Source: Phoronis australis (lineage: Eukaryota; Phoronida; Phoronidae). From it: a DNA stretch of 64,000 bases. The stretch lies in NCBI GenBank assembly GCA_002633005.1, contig NMRA01000001.1, positions 629,299 to 693,298 of the forward strand, written 5' to 3'. A model generated the notes under the pieces. The model did no database searches, was not told the DNA's origin, and was given only the letters and a program-made list of their open reading frames with translations. The position numbers were made by a program, and so were the translations under genes. Shown here piece by piece: positions 50,501-56,625 of the stretch (positions within the stretch are counted from its first letter, which is position 1; every line of letters begins with the position of its first letter).

Positions 50501-53500
50501 CAAACCTTTTCTCCAGGATTACTGCTGTAGAACATAACACAAGGGTACACCTCTGTGGCGTCAATGTTTTCAAATGCAATCTTTGGCTCCTGCAAGGTAC
50601 AACATTATATAATATCCACAAATCTCCGTAGGGCAAAGCATAGATAGGCCACAGAAATTAAAAGGGAATGAATGTTTTGTAGCTATCCCAATGGTTAATG
50701 TTATGCTGGATTATAGAATAATGTCCAAATTTGGCAAACATTTGAACCCCACTTCTCAAAAATGGTCGACTGTNGACGTGTTCCTGAAGAACCCAGCAAA
50801 TGTTACGCCTCGTTGTTTTATGAATGAGCAGAAAAACAGGCGGGCGTAAACAAAGTGATTTGAAAATGCATTCACCAATTTAACTTTAACTGCGGGAATG
50901 CTGCACACAAAAAATTCACTATAAAAACGTGAGAAGAAAAATTAACAACAAACAGTGTGAGATGCAAGATGTAAGTAAAAGAATATTTTTCATGATGTTT
51001 CATTTAAAACTAAACCATGACATCCATAAGTTACAATAAAACACGCCCTATTTAACAAAAAAAGACATCAGCCTGTCACGCAAACTGATGAATAAACGAT
51101 CACCCACCGTCACTATTCGCAACATCCACCTCCAGCTGATTTTTCCCGCTCTTTATCAGTTCCGTCAGTTGGTGAGCAGCAGACAACCTCCCCATGATGC
51201 AACTGTTCACGTGACTGGTCCAGCCATCATCTGCCGCGTGAAGCGTGCGCAGTAGACGTAGAGTGGCCTCCGTAAGAACGACGTGCACGGGCGAACAGAA
51301 TGGTTCCCCTGCTGTGAGGCTCCGTGGTGCTCCTCGCACCTGCATGTCGGTGATCTTGACCTGAATAAGTGGAAACCTCATTCTCAACCAAACTGAGAAA
51401 ACAAGTTTGCATAAAGCCCACCTCCTACAGTGTTAGTTAAATCTAAACAACTTTATCATAAAAAATGGAAAAAATAGATGGCTGGCACATGATTAATTTC
51501 TAGAATTAACATTGGAACTACAATATGAACTTTTAGCAACTAAAATGAGTTTTGGTCATGTTCCTAACAAGCTATTGTCTAATCACAAAACATAATCACA
51601 TTTGTGACCTAATTACGAATTGCGAAACCAGATACATGCTCATGCTGGAATAGAGATATGCGAGATCTTTCATTCTCGCCACCTGCTAGTTGATTCTTAA
51701 TGTCTCGACCACCTATTGGACATGTAACATAACATTCTGTCCGTAACAACATCACAAATGCATCAGAATGTCTCCATGCCTATTTGTATAACAAACCTTT
51801 TCTCCAGGGTTACTGCTGTAGAACATAACACAAGGGTACACCTCTGTGGCGTCAATGTTTTCAAATGCAATCTTTGGCTCCTGCAAGGTACAACATTATA
51901 TAATATCCACAAATCTCCGTAGGGCAAAGCATAGATAGGCCACAGAAATTAAAAGGGAACGAATGTTTTGTAGCTATCCCAAAGGTTAATGTTATGCAGG
52001 ATTCTAGAATAATGTTCAAATTTGGCAAATATTTGATCTCCACTTCTCAAAAATGGTCGACTGTATTCACTATCACATAGTTCATCAAACGCTATCAGAA
52101 ATATTTTTGTTTTTCAAAAAAACATTTAATAAGCCAAACCAGAATGTTTAACCTTAAATTATACTAGCAGCATATATTCACGTGAAATCCTTTCCTAAGT
52201 CTAATACAGTATTGCGTTTGTAATGTTTAAGCTAAATAAAAATTAAGCTATTTTTTAATTTAAAATAATCTCCGAAAAGTAATCGAACAAAGTTCAGTGA
52301 GGAGATTCTAGGAGGATTTACGCGGTTATTTTCAGCACTTTACCTCGCCGTTTTTGCCAAATGCCAGCGTGCGCGCATCCATATCTAGATGACACGTGAC
52401 GTAATCTCCATGCGTGTACGCCGCCAGCGTGCGACTCTGCTCGCCGCCATGGTAAAGATTACCGCTGTAGGCGCGATACAGCCACATGTCCGAGGTGCTG
52501 CGATGATTGGCATCACGCACCGGCCAACGGGCCACACCAACGCACGTCCCCTCATTGCCACGGTTCTCTTTGACAATGAGAAACTGTAAAAAAGAGATAA
52601 CATCAGTCAAAGTTGGGGCGTTGGAATTTCAGGCAGGAAAATTGTGGTGAGAGGAATGCCGACCAAAACAGTACATTGTGCCATCTGCTTTGATGACAGC
52701 ATCTACACCAGATTCCATGGAAACTACAAAGTGTAACAGACTTCATTCAGAAGATCACGACCCAATTGCTTTTAAAGTAGCAAAAAGAACTGAATAGTGA
52801 TATCAACATCAAATGTATCACATTGAATATTATGAACTACCATTATTCCAGTCACATGACTCACTTTCCATTGGTAAGACCCAGTGCTGATGGGCGTGTT
52901 GCAGACAGCGTAGCCCCGCCCTCCGGTGCCGTGAGTAACAGTGTGCCCACTGTCGACCATACAACTCACCATCTTCTCAGTGTCAAAGGAAACCTGAAGA
53001 AAACAGTCAGTTACTCCATGTTGAGCCAGAGCCTGCAATAAGTCCAACCTCAATTGAACTCTTCTTTAGTGGAGGTAGAAACCTGCATGGATTGACTGAC
53101 CTACTTTCCAAAATGTCAGGCACATCAAGCACAGATATTTGCCCTTTTGCTGATTTCTTGAAATAATACAAGTTTGCCAGCAATAGTGAATTACATAATA
53201 TCTAGGATATGAGATCGTCGCCAACACATTTGCATGTCAGTAAGCAGGACGCTTGTGTTGCATTGTGGGTAATTACCTATGAATGATATGCTTGTTAAAT
53301 GTCACGAAGTCAATTTAAACAGTTCTTACATGCAAACTCTAATTCATAGATTAACATCTCATTAGTAGTTCACCTGGGATCAAAACTACCAAATTAAACT
53401 AGACTGGACAGTCATGAAAGTCAACTAACCTGTTGTTCCCTCAAAGCCGACCACACACCATTGGTCAATCCTTCATTTGAATATCAAGAAAAGTTTGACG

Positions 53501-56171
53501 AAGAACGTTAAAGATTGAAGTAAAATATCTATAATTCTGCGATCAAATTGTATTAAATAAGAGCTGGTACATATCCCTTACAACAAAAATAATCAACTGC
53601 ATAAACGAGAGCGCTCGGAGGAGCGACAGTTGGCGAAATTAACCGAAAAGACTACGATGGGGAGGACGACAATCATGACGTGAAGGCGGCGATTATGAAC
53701 AACACGATAACATTCATGTGACTAGTGAAGAAATCAGTAAGAAATAGGCTGCTGTCTTGTTCACGCACCCGGTAAACTGACAACAGTGAGATAGTGCTCG
53801 GAGGAGCGACACTTGCCGAAATTAACCGAAAAGACGATGATGGAGAGGACGATGACGACGATGATGACGATGAAGGCGGCGATTATGAACAACACGATAA
53901 CATTCATGTGACTAGCGAAGAAATCAGTAAGAAATAGGCTGCAGTCTTGTCCACGCAACCGGTTTCTCGGACAGCAGACGACAGAGGTTGATAGCAAATG
54001 CCAGCCACCGGTTTGCATCAAAAGTAGGTAAAAACTTGGCTTTTCTCATTCAAAAACACAAGTAAATCAGTTTCCTGGCATTTGTTTTCAACAAATTCCT
54101 CGAACAACGAGCCATACACCCTGTATATGAATTGTAGGCTCTACAAAATGCCCCGTGGCCGCGGCCTGACTGTTCAGTGCCACCTACAATCTTGAGCGAC
54201 AATAGGCGAAATGAACGACAATGATGATTGTGATGATGAAGGTGGCGATTATGAGCAACACTATAACACTCATGTGACTAGAGAAGATGTGAAAAATCAG
54301 TAAATAGGCTACAGTCTTGAGCGACACTTGGCGAACAGCAAAATCGGTCAACAAAGGAACAGCGTTTTCAGAAAATCTTGAATAATTCAAAAAGTAGACG
54401 TCCTAGCGATAAATTGAAAATATTTTCTGAAAGCCCGTTCAAAACTTTATCTAACCAGGTAGCTTTGCAAAATTACGTAAACTTTTAGAAAAAATTGAAA
54501 TTTTGCGTTTTTTTAAATTCAAAGTTAAATAACTCAAAAACGGTAAGTCTGAGAAAAACTTTATCACAGAACTTTTGAAAGAGCATACTTCAAGGAATCC
54601 ACAAGCAAAAATTCACGTTGTTTGCTCTTCCCGTTCAAAATGCGACTGTAGAACTATTGAAAATGGATGAAAATGCGCCAAAGCCGCCATCTTGAAAGTG
54701 ACTTCCGGTTAAACAAAATTTTATAATAGCCAATCATAAGAAACAAGCACGTGATGAGTTTGAAAATGATTGGTTTGCCAATGCGCCCTCTACAGGAGAA
54801 AATGTTTTCGGCCAGATATCGAGGTGCACATGCGCCACTGCCGATATTTCCGCCATCTCTTACCAGAAGTTAACGATTTACGGCGCAGTTGTAGCACTTG
54901 TGTGCTATAATAATTGTTACAAGTTTCAACCCTGTACGTCCAAAAATGCGACCTCCATGAGCATTTGAATCTGAAACCGGAAACAAAACGGCCACCACGT
55001 CCGCCATTTTGAATCCGATCATGACCAAAAACAATAGGCTTCCAAGACTTCCCAATCTACACGTCGTGTGCGAATTTCGTGGGAATCAGACAAAAAGTGC
55101 AACCTGTAGAGTGTGAACAAAAAAAAACTTGACATCAGAGCAACATACTTGTCGGAATTCGAAGAATTCTGCAAAGTAATTAATATTTACAAAACTCCAG
55201 TTACCTCCTGCATGGCTGTTGGTTCATCAGCCCTGGGCTCTCTGACCCCGGGGTCATCCTGTTGGTCGCTAGGTAACAGCTGTTCCAGTCGCTGCTGCAA
55301 CTCCCTCTGAGCGGACAGGCACTCCTGCTGAGCCATGGCGGCCGGGGAACACCACATGTAGTGCGAGAGATTCTCGAGCATCTGAGAGACAACCTGAAAA
55401 ATAGAGTCAATGATTAATAATTTAATAGTTGACAAATGCTGTACGTTACCATGGTTTCAAAGTATACATCCACTTTAACTTGCCAAACTTTGATAACTTT
55501 GATCTCAGATCTTGATTTGCGCTTAGACATGTCAAGATTTAGCGTCATTTAAAAACAATAAAAATCAAAGCTCACCAAACAGAAATTAGTGCGTTGAAAA
55601 AATAACAATTTTTCAGGTTAAGGACATTTGGCACAAAACATAACAGCCAAAACAGTCAATTTTCTAAAGCTGACTACATTTCAATTTCACAAATTTAGGA
55701 TACAATATGGCAGACAAGCGAAATTTCAATATGTCATTTTCCCAATAATGAAATGTTGCACCCAGTTTACACTTTTCCATGTTCAACCTCTGCACCATAA
55801 CCAGCAATAGCATTCACAACAGTGTTAGAAGCCCTCGACAAATGAAAAAGGATTCTAAAGAAGTATTGTTAAGTTGCATTTGCACAGTACACGCTATGTT
55901 GAAAATAAAACAGAAATTTCTCAATTTACAGTGTTTTGTTGAAATAAAATGACTTAAACAAAAATTCCACTTATTTGCAGAATCATTGCTTTTCAAGTAA
56001 ACAAGTGCTTCAATAGTGTCTAGTTCATGGTTTTGTGAGCGATAAAAACAGAAAGTCTCTGTACCAAATGTGCATGATCCGAGTTCACTTTGGTGTCACA
56101 AGAGGGAAGCACTGTCTCCAGGAAATGCAGGGCCAACAGCTGAGTTCGAAGACTACCAATCAAAAGGTCAT
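29469..56171 (-). CDS. HERC1: HERC1-type giant E3 ubiquitin ligase, central part (28 exons, partial at both ends)
   Basis: HERC1 proteins are about 4,900-residue cytosolic and Golgi-associated ubiquitin ligases with the order RCC1 domain, SPRY, WD40, second RCC1 domain, HECT. I joined 28 minus-strand exons with GT-AG borders and matching phases into 1801 codons. Visible in order: a helical region (LLIGSLRTQLLALHFLE), the SPRY domain (NEGTCVGVARWP, SDMWLYRAYSGNLYH, YPCVMFYSSNPGEK), VWPALVVMGGLDSGLRMGGQ, an acidic linker, a UBA-like segment (LIEMGFPIQHIQKAI, TLATWMIEHP), a Cys/His motif (CELCGAQTFNFNKHMKR then GYRSNGSYVDGWFGG), LGEQAALL and LARSMVLRTLSLL, then WD40 blades (GHDGTVRIWN). Orthology rests on my recollection of human HERC1, to which order and sequence match closely. 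The first RCC1 domain, later WD40 blades, second RCC1 domain and catalytic HECT domain lie outside the window or are missing. Two exons are duplicated (listed separately). Individual exons are given below, numbered in transcript order within the window. Confidence 0.93.
30404..30880 (+). repeat. Older interspersed repeat, copy split by the 388-bp MITE
   Basis: 30404-30462 plus 30851-30880 reads TTTTCTGATAGTAAAAAGCC... TTTTTGACTTTA then CCAATCTGC. This parallels 1336-1412 (TTTTCTGAAAGTAGAAAGCC... GGCTTTATAGCAATCTGCC) and 16128-16215. Confidence 0.7.
30463..30850. mobile_element. MITE-like DNA transposon with 25-bp perfect TIRs and TA target site
   Basis: The left end 30465-30489 starts CCGGGATTTTCCGTAG and ends AAGCCCA. 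The right end 30826-30850 is its exact reverse complement. TA dinucleotides flank both ends (30461-30462 and 30851-30852). It interrupts an older repeat whose uninterrupted relatives are at 1336-1412 and 16128-16215. No coding capacity. Tc1/mariner-like by TA target only. Confidence 0.88.
31169..31372 (-). CDS. HERC1: HERC1 exon 27 (WD40)
   Basis: Encodes GRGHLDVQPCWVTTLAWPAN, DTLLVGRIDGSVAAIEVFD and SSFTRKELDHCSRIG. H-W/C-W-V-x-x-L-A-W-P and L-L-V-G-R-x-D-G-S are HERC1 blade motifs. Acceptor ctttttcag, donor gtaaga, phase 1 out. Confidence 0.96.
31858..32075 (-). CDS. HERC1: HERC1 exon 26 (WD40)
   Basis: Starts SGHDGTVRIWNLPSKTHQIL (WD40 blade end with G-H-D-G-x-x-R-I-W), then QQTCVFNRGDD, an acidic loop, and NVTWNTNGKLLAGSTGIRIN and IWASV. 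Acceptor atttccag, donor gtgagt. 218 bp, phase 2 in, phase 1 out. Confidence 0.97.
32329..32629 (-). CDS. HERC1: HERC1 exon 25 (into first WD40 blade)
   Basis: Encodes PNALAACVMSARLSGPHRQW, AAHQFVRSLTHRG, ADLSGDLPRCSVSKLEAHTN and RVTGCTWNSTKGLLAS. The last part is the start of a WD40 blade (A-H-x-N-R-V-x-x-C-x-W). Acceptor catcag, donor gtgagt, phase 2 out. Confidence 0.96.
32911..33097 (-). CDS. HERC1: HERC1 exon 24
   Basis: Encodes ELMSAAMGINVSAIDHSWRS, then SPLASPNFTVTQALVSLLTK. S-P-N-F-x-V-T-Q-A-L-V-x-L-L is conserved. Acceptor tctgtag, donor gtaatt. Shorter than the vertebrate block between these motifs. Confidence 0.9.
33170..33351. mobile_element. Diverged copy of the 149-bp MITE
   Basis: Shares GCTCCGCCCCCTTGC, AACAAACAATAAGTTTTACC and GGTGGCTTGGAAACAA with 19000-19148. 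Internal TTTTACCCGACAA and TTGTCGGGTAAAA form a strong hairpin. Terminal repeats are eroded. Lies in the HERC1 intron between exons 23 and 24. Confidence 0.72.
33701..33952 (+). repeat. 32-bp palindrome-rich minisatellite, 8 units
   Basis: ATGGACCAGACTCTGTGCCA repeats at 33701, 33733, 33765, 33797, 33829, 33861, 33893 and 33925. Each unit has CCATGG and the hairpin CTCTG-TGC-CAGAG. All six frames are open by chance of the unit. It lies in the HERC1 intron between exons 23 and 24. Confidence 0.97.
34256..34520 (-). CDS. HERC1: HERC1 exon 23
   Basis: Encodes STACSLPAALELIGLDDIKT, LVRLMSLCTRHSS, a short serine-rich loop, then LTHLSTAIGALVEENPSASK and LLTHLCTQ. It matches the armadillo-like HERC1 block ending L-x-x-L-C-T-Q. 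Acceptor gctttcag, donor gtagac, phase 0 out. Confidence 0.94.
34985..35162 (-). CDS. HERC1: HERC1 exon 22
   Basis: Encodes DSAPRKLNRKAPLPKTLGEQ, AALLTSVDDRAEALRRTFTA and TQVYLARSMVLRTLSLLSV. L-G-E-Q-A-A-x-L and L-A-R-x-M-V-x-R-x-L-S-L-L-S-V are conserved in HERC1. Acceptor ttgcacag, donor gtaagt, phase 2 out. Confidence 0.93.
35385..35465 (+). mobile_element. tRNA-like SINE head fragment
   Basis: Contains an A-box-like GTGGACTAGTGCG and a B-box-like GGGTTCTAGTC followed by CCATTGGGC. The body does not continue into the SINE seen elsewhere, so it is a fragment or another family. Confidence 0.45.
36124..36306 (-). CDS. HERC1: HERC1 exon 21
   Basis: Encodes DGFELLRGDAESGPSSLEKF, MGSLGLTERKPIPEPVAF, then SSPDPLGVQLVETVTSSEDT. 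LGLTERKPIPEPVxFxxPDPLG is a conserved HERC1 block. Acceptor gatttgcag, donor gtaaca, phase 1 out. Confidence 0.94.
36492..36740. mobile_element. MITE family B copy (249 bp)
   Basis: The left end AAAATTCCTCAGTTTGGGAC matches the complemented right end AAAATTCTTCAGTTTGGGAC. The interior (AAATTGCCATGTTTTC, CAGACGCTTGCCAC, GTTTGGTAATAGCCATGCC) matches 9043-9289. Confidence 0.8.
37204..37425 (-). CDS. HERC1: HERC1 exon 20 (Cys/His motif, second half)
   Basis: Encodes SCERQGYRSNGSYVDGWFGG, KCGTGAPYYLLCTTCRGTYL, then VALLAPDLLGPLEDTQE. The cysteines CERQ, KCG and CTTC continue the putative metal site of exon 19. 222 bp, acceptor tttacag, donor gtaggt. Confidence 0.96.
37762..37870 (-). CDS. HERC1: HERC1 exon 19 (Cys/His motif, first half)
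   Basis: Encodes YLFGLDEQEHAVTCELCGAQ then TFNFNKHMKRTHPGCG. C-x2-C-x8-H-x4-H-x3-C is a zinc-finger-like spacing found in HERC1. Acceptor gttttcag, donor gtacag, phase 1 out. Confidence 0.95.
37973..38297. repeat. 50-bp direct repeats flanking a SINE
   Basis: 37973-38022 and 38248-38297 share the core GTTCGGAAGTTGAGACAAAT and differ at about three to four of 50 positions. They sit on both sides of the minus-oriented SINE. The length is well above usual target-site duplications. Confidence 0.85.
38023..38237 (-). mobile_element. tRNA-derived SINE, second copy
   Basis: Reverse complement reads GTGGCCTAGTGGAGGTCGTG, B box GGTTCGGGTCC, then the same body as 390-628 (CTAGATCCTCAACTGG, CAGGTGATCAGTG, ending CCAGACCGCC). 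The tRNA head is shortened between the A and B boxes. It lies between 50-bp direct repeats (37973-38022 and 38248-38297) inside a HERC1 intron. Confidence 0.85.
38433..38557. mobile_element. MITE family A, diverged copy (about 125 bp)
   Basis: Left ACAGTAAAATTTCACCAATT. The right end complements to TACTGTGAAATCTCATTAAT. It sits 26 bp downstream of HERC1 exon 18, within the intron. Confidence 0.6.
38583..38749 (-). CDS. HERC1: HERC1 exon 18 (acidic Met-rich block)
   Basis: Encodes VEQDREREMDYEERMITRLG, then LEEMDLDDDMLDDEMMEDVL and MMGMIDPY. This is the acidic L-D-D-E-x-M-E block that precedes the Cys/His motif in HERC1. Acceptor ttattgtag, donor gtacgt, phase 0 out. Confidence 0.85.
39331..39482 (-). 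CDS. HERC1: HERC1 exon 17
   Basis: Encodes SILEEMLLGMDEEEGTQVL, then PRPPRPPRSPSRRDM and DIRSYLRP. Acceptor acacacag, donor gtgagg. 152 bp, phase 2 in, phase 1 out. Linker sequence, kept by phase and borders. Confidence 0.8.
39845..40094 (-). CDS. HERC1: HERC1 exon 16 (second half of UBA-like segment and Ser-rich linker)
   Basis: Encodes GVSGEVNATSISTLATWMIE then HPHEPSASVDRNQTS, a serine-rich linker and YHETPRR. TLATWMIEHP closes the UBA-like fold. Acceptor ctccaccag, donor gtttga, phase 1 in, phase 2 out. Confidence 0.9.
40418..40531 (-). CDS. HERC1: HERC1 exon 15 (first half of UBA-like segment)
   Basis: Encodes LSLPVRGRSPSPPPPAIARP, then LIEMGFPIQHIQKAITAT. The M-G-F/Y loop followed by a helix is the UBA signature. 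Acceptor tttcttcag, donor gtgagc, phase 1 out. Confidence 0.92.
40954..41108 (-). CDS. HERC1: HERC1 exon 14 (Arg/Met-rich then Pro/Ala linker)
   Basis: Acceptor gtttccag, donor gtatgt. Encodes IDMLRRLMPQMRRMERHSR, then SPPPLPESQPTAPAPA and TPGPRPRI. Phase 2 in, phase 1 out. It corresponds to the MFSSYPTTT-like proline-rich linker before the UBA-like segment. Confidence 0.82.
41905..42128 (-). repeat. Degenerate minisatellite of about 20-30 bp units
   Basis: Variants of TACTGAGGTGCACCAC recur about nine times with indels (GAGGTGTAC, GAAGTGCCC, GAGGGGCACC). In a HERC1 intron. Confidence 0.75.
43493..43516 (-). CDS. HERC1: HERC1 candidate 24-nt microexon
   Basis: Bordered by acceptor tttccccag and a strong donor gtgagtg. 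24 nt, entered and left in phase 2, so inclusion adds eight residues (R-RLLGGAA-R context) without changing frame, and skipping also keeps frame between exons 12 and 14. Prediction from splice signals and phase only. No transcript evidence is available here. Confidence 0.5.
45055..45289 (-). CDS. HERC1: HERC1 exon 12 (Gln-rich and poly-Asp tract)
   Basis: Starts D-HIQRLLRDRDTKHQEEM, then a Gln/Arg-rich run, an eight-Asp tract (coded by a GAT/GAC trinucleotide run at about 45147-45172) and RSRLLREYMLQHMVPPLSS. Donor gtaagt. Leaves in phase 2. HERC1 proteins are disordered here. The Asp tract looks lineage-specific. Confidence 0.85.
45774..46467 (-). CDS. HERC1: HERC1 exon 11 (largest exon, linker plus LLGCSRYAE block)
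   Basis: 694 bp, phase 0 to 1. The first half (DESSTLEDSGETRVLARQIR, then acidic GDDGDNGKKPQ) is lineage-variable. The second half (EIQLVNLRLAALKSLNNLLG, CSRYAEMFLVPKAD, MKEMVQLAVVASPLPKAVSL, DELERAQSMLYKM) matches a conserved HERC1 helical block. A serine run (ASTTSSSSSTSTE) sits between. Donor gtttgtgg is weak but its phase fits exon 12. Confidence 0.9.
46744..46905 (-). CDS. HERC1: HERC1 exon 10 (charged linker)
   Basis: 54 codons, phase 0 to 0, starting ESRVRKDSEAESNELKKLE and ending KKSSKRSSDSE before donor gtgaga. Low complexity and charged, likely disordered. Assigned by clean splice borders and phase continuity between exons 9 and 11, so weaker than its neighbours. Confidence 0.72.
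47312..47497 (+). mobile_element. tRNA-derived SINE, copy with decayed head
   Basis: The body TTTCTAGCTCCTTAGCTCGG, CCAGGTGATCAGTG and the T-rich tail match 390-628. The tRNA-like head is collapsed to a short remnant (GTGGTCCCAAAGTGGG). Located in a HERC1 intron. Confidence 0.75.
47861..48056 (-). CDS. HERC1: HERC1 exon 9
   Basis: Acceptor tgcttag, donor gtaagg. One base finishes a Cys codon, then DSPVCQLTPVEPVSFDAAKF and SGLSADILNSLLKMSLVSC, ending SKVDVGN in phase 0. The segment P-V-S-F-D-A-A-K-F-S-G-L is the conserved HERC1 block after the VQW strand. The tail is charged linker. Confidence 0.87.
48449..48612 (-). CDS. HERC1: HERC1 exon 8
   Basis: Starts VWPALVVMGGLDSGLRMGGQ and runs through CVHKATSKRAVILGSLKTGS to VQWEDGEASV before donor gtcagt. 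54 codons plus two bases (phase 2). This is a well conserved HERC1 block (the motif G-L-R-x-G-G-x-C-V-H-K). Confidence 0.92.
48970..49067 (-). CDS. HERC1: HERC1 exon 7
   Basis: 98 bp, entered in phase 1 and leaving in phase 0. Encodes QEVALSVKEKTDVDEKKPNV then TKVVVFDELCQQ. Acceptor tctgcag, donor gtgtat. The phase match confirms the chosen donor of exon 6. The lysine-rich part is variable linker. Confidence 0.85.
49814..50066 (-). CDS. HERC1: HERC1 exon 6, duplicated downstream copy
   Basis: Same 253-bp length, start and donor as 51108-51360. The protein differs at one seen position (NQLELDV versus NQLEVDV). It ends in phase 1 and its donor faces exon 7 directly, which starts with the two bases needed (GGC, then QEVALSVKEK). 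Either copy gives the same frame if used alone. Confidence 0.85.
50506..50589 (-). CDS. HERC1: HERC1 exon 5, duplicated downstream copy
   Basis: Same 84-bp length, same splice borders and same 28-residue product as 51797-51880. If spliced after the upstream exon 6 it would be entered in phase 1 although it is a phase-0 exon, so serial inclusion breaks the frame. It is either an assembly duplicate or an alternative copy. Confidence 0.8.
51108..51360 (-). CDS. HERC1: HERC1 exon 6, upstream copy (after SPRY)
   Basis: 253 bp, starts in phase 0 with VKITDMQVRGAPRSL and ends one base into a codon before donor gtgggtg. The end reads NQLEVDVANSD. It includes CSPVHVVLTEATLRLLRTLH. The downstream copy (49814-50066) differs by V to L in this tail. 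Only one of the two can be used in a productive transcript. Confidence 0.88.
51797..51880 (-). CDS. HERC1: HERC1 exon 5, upstream copy (end of SPRY)
   Basis: 28 codons, phase 0 to 0, starting EPKIAFENIDATEV and ending YPCVMFYSSNPGEK before donor gtttgt. Acceptor ccttgcag. An equivalent exon with the same protein sequence lies at 50506-50589 within the tandem duplication. Confidence 0.9.
52344..52583 (-). CDS. HERC1: HERC1 exon 4 (SPRY core)
   Basis: Starts FLIVKENRGNEGTCVGVARW after acceptor tttttacag and ends ARTLAFGKNGE before donor gtaaag. 80 codons, phase 0 to 0. It contains SDMWLYRAYSGNLYHGGEQ and CHLDMDARTLAFGKNGE, the most conserved part of the SPRY domain. Confidence 0.95.
52865..52993 (-). 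CDS. HERC1: HERC1 exon 3 (start of SPRY domain)
   Basis: Starts VSFDTEKMVSCMVDSGHTV after acceptor ttcttcag and ends STGSYQWK before donor gtgagt. 43 codons, phase 0 to 0. GGRGYAVCNTPISTGSYQWK matches the first strands of the HERC1 SPRY domain. Confidence 0.92.
53609..54345. repeat. About 182-bp repeats, three copies
   Basis: GCTCGGAGGAGCGACA marks copies at 53613 and 53795 (spacing 182). Both continue GAAATTAACCGAAAAGAC, a GAT/GAC-rich run, AACACGATAACATTCATGTG and AGTAAGAAATAGGCTG. A third, more diverged copy is at about 54190-54345. In the HERC1 intron between exons 2 and 3. Confidence 0.9.
55205..55393 (-). CDS. HERC1: HERC1 exon 2 (pre-SPRY, Gln/Glu-rich helix)
   Basis: Begins VVSQMLENLSHYMWCSP after acceptor ttttcag and ends PTAMQE before donor gtaactg. 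63 codons, phase 0 to 0. The segment LSAQRELQQRLEQLL looks like an amphipathic helix. Confidence 0.88.
56065..56171 (-). CDS. HERC1: HERC1 exon 1 of window (helical region before SPRY)
   Basis: Acceptor ...tgtttcag, donor gtacag. It encodes DDLLIGSLRTQLLALHFLE and on to the residues DHAHL. Two bases complete a codon from an upstream exon that lies beyond this point and that I could not find in the remaining 7.8 kb. It ends in phase 0, matching the next exon. Confidence 0.8.
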
Positions 56172-56397
56172 CTGAAACAAGCAGAGACATAGAATTCACA
56201 ATAGGAGACAACTGACCTCAAAATATTTTCACCAAAAGGGGCACTAGGGAAGATAATCAACAGAGTATCGAAGCACCCAGCCATAAAGCCTTGCATCAAC
56301 TATTACCAAAATATGTCCATTTTCACAGCAATCAACAAACAGCAACTAAAGTAGCCAACAGGGGGCACTCATGCAGTCCAATTTGGCCAAAAATTAC

Positions 56398-56625
56398 GGT
56401 AAAGTCTCACCAATTTAGGACAAAATATGGAGGACAAGTGAAATTTTATGTTTTCATTTTTGCACCAAATAAATGCTATACCACTTTAAAGGTCTATGCT
56501 ATAGCTACCTTCAGGCAATGTTTCCAGCAACTGTGGACATTCAAAACAATATTAGAAGTGTTTGAAAAATGAAAAAAGACCAATTTTGGCAATTATTTTT
56601 TGTCCGAAATTGGTGAGACTTTGCC
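56398..56625. mobile_element. MITE family A, complete copy (228 bp)
   Basis: Left end GGTAAAGTCTCACCAATTTA. The right end complements to GGCAAAGTCTCACCAATTTC. Both continue with GGACAAAA. Located beyond the 5'-most HERC1 exon visible. Confidence 0.82.

Larger units (their letters stand above)
49533..50773. repeat. 1.24-kb tandem duplication, left copy (contains HERC1 exons 5 and 6)
   Basis: Nearly identical to 50826-52064, from about ACAGGCGGG at 49543 to AAAATGGTCGACTGT at 50759-50773. Differences are scattered, a few percent by eye. It is followed directly by a single N at 50774. Confidence 0.95.
50826..52064. repeat. 1.24-kb tandem duplication, right copy (contains HERC1 exons 5 and 6)
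   Basis: Partner of 49533-50773, same order and orientation, with about 50 bp of unique sequence between the copies. It ends AAAATGGTCGACTGT and then continues into unique sequence at 52065. Confidence 0.95.

Noticed and set aside
53761-54021. Minus-strand hydrophobic peptide as a membrane protein
   Set aside because: It lies in a triplicated 182-bp repeat and the hydrophobic run is the complement of a GAT/GAC tract.
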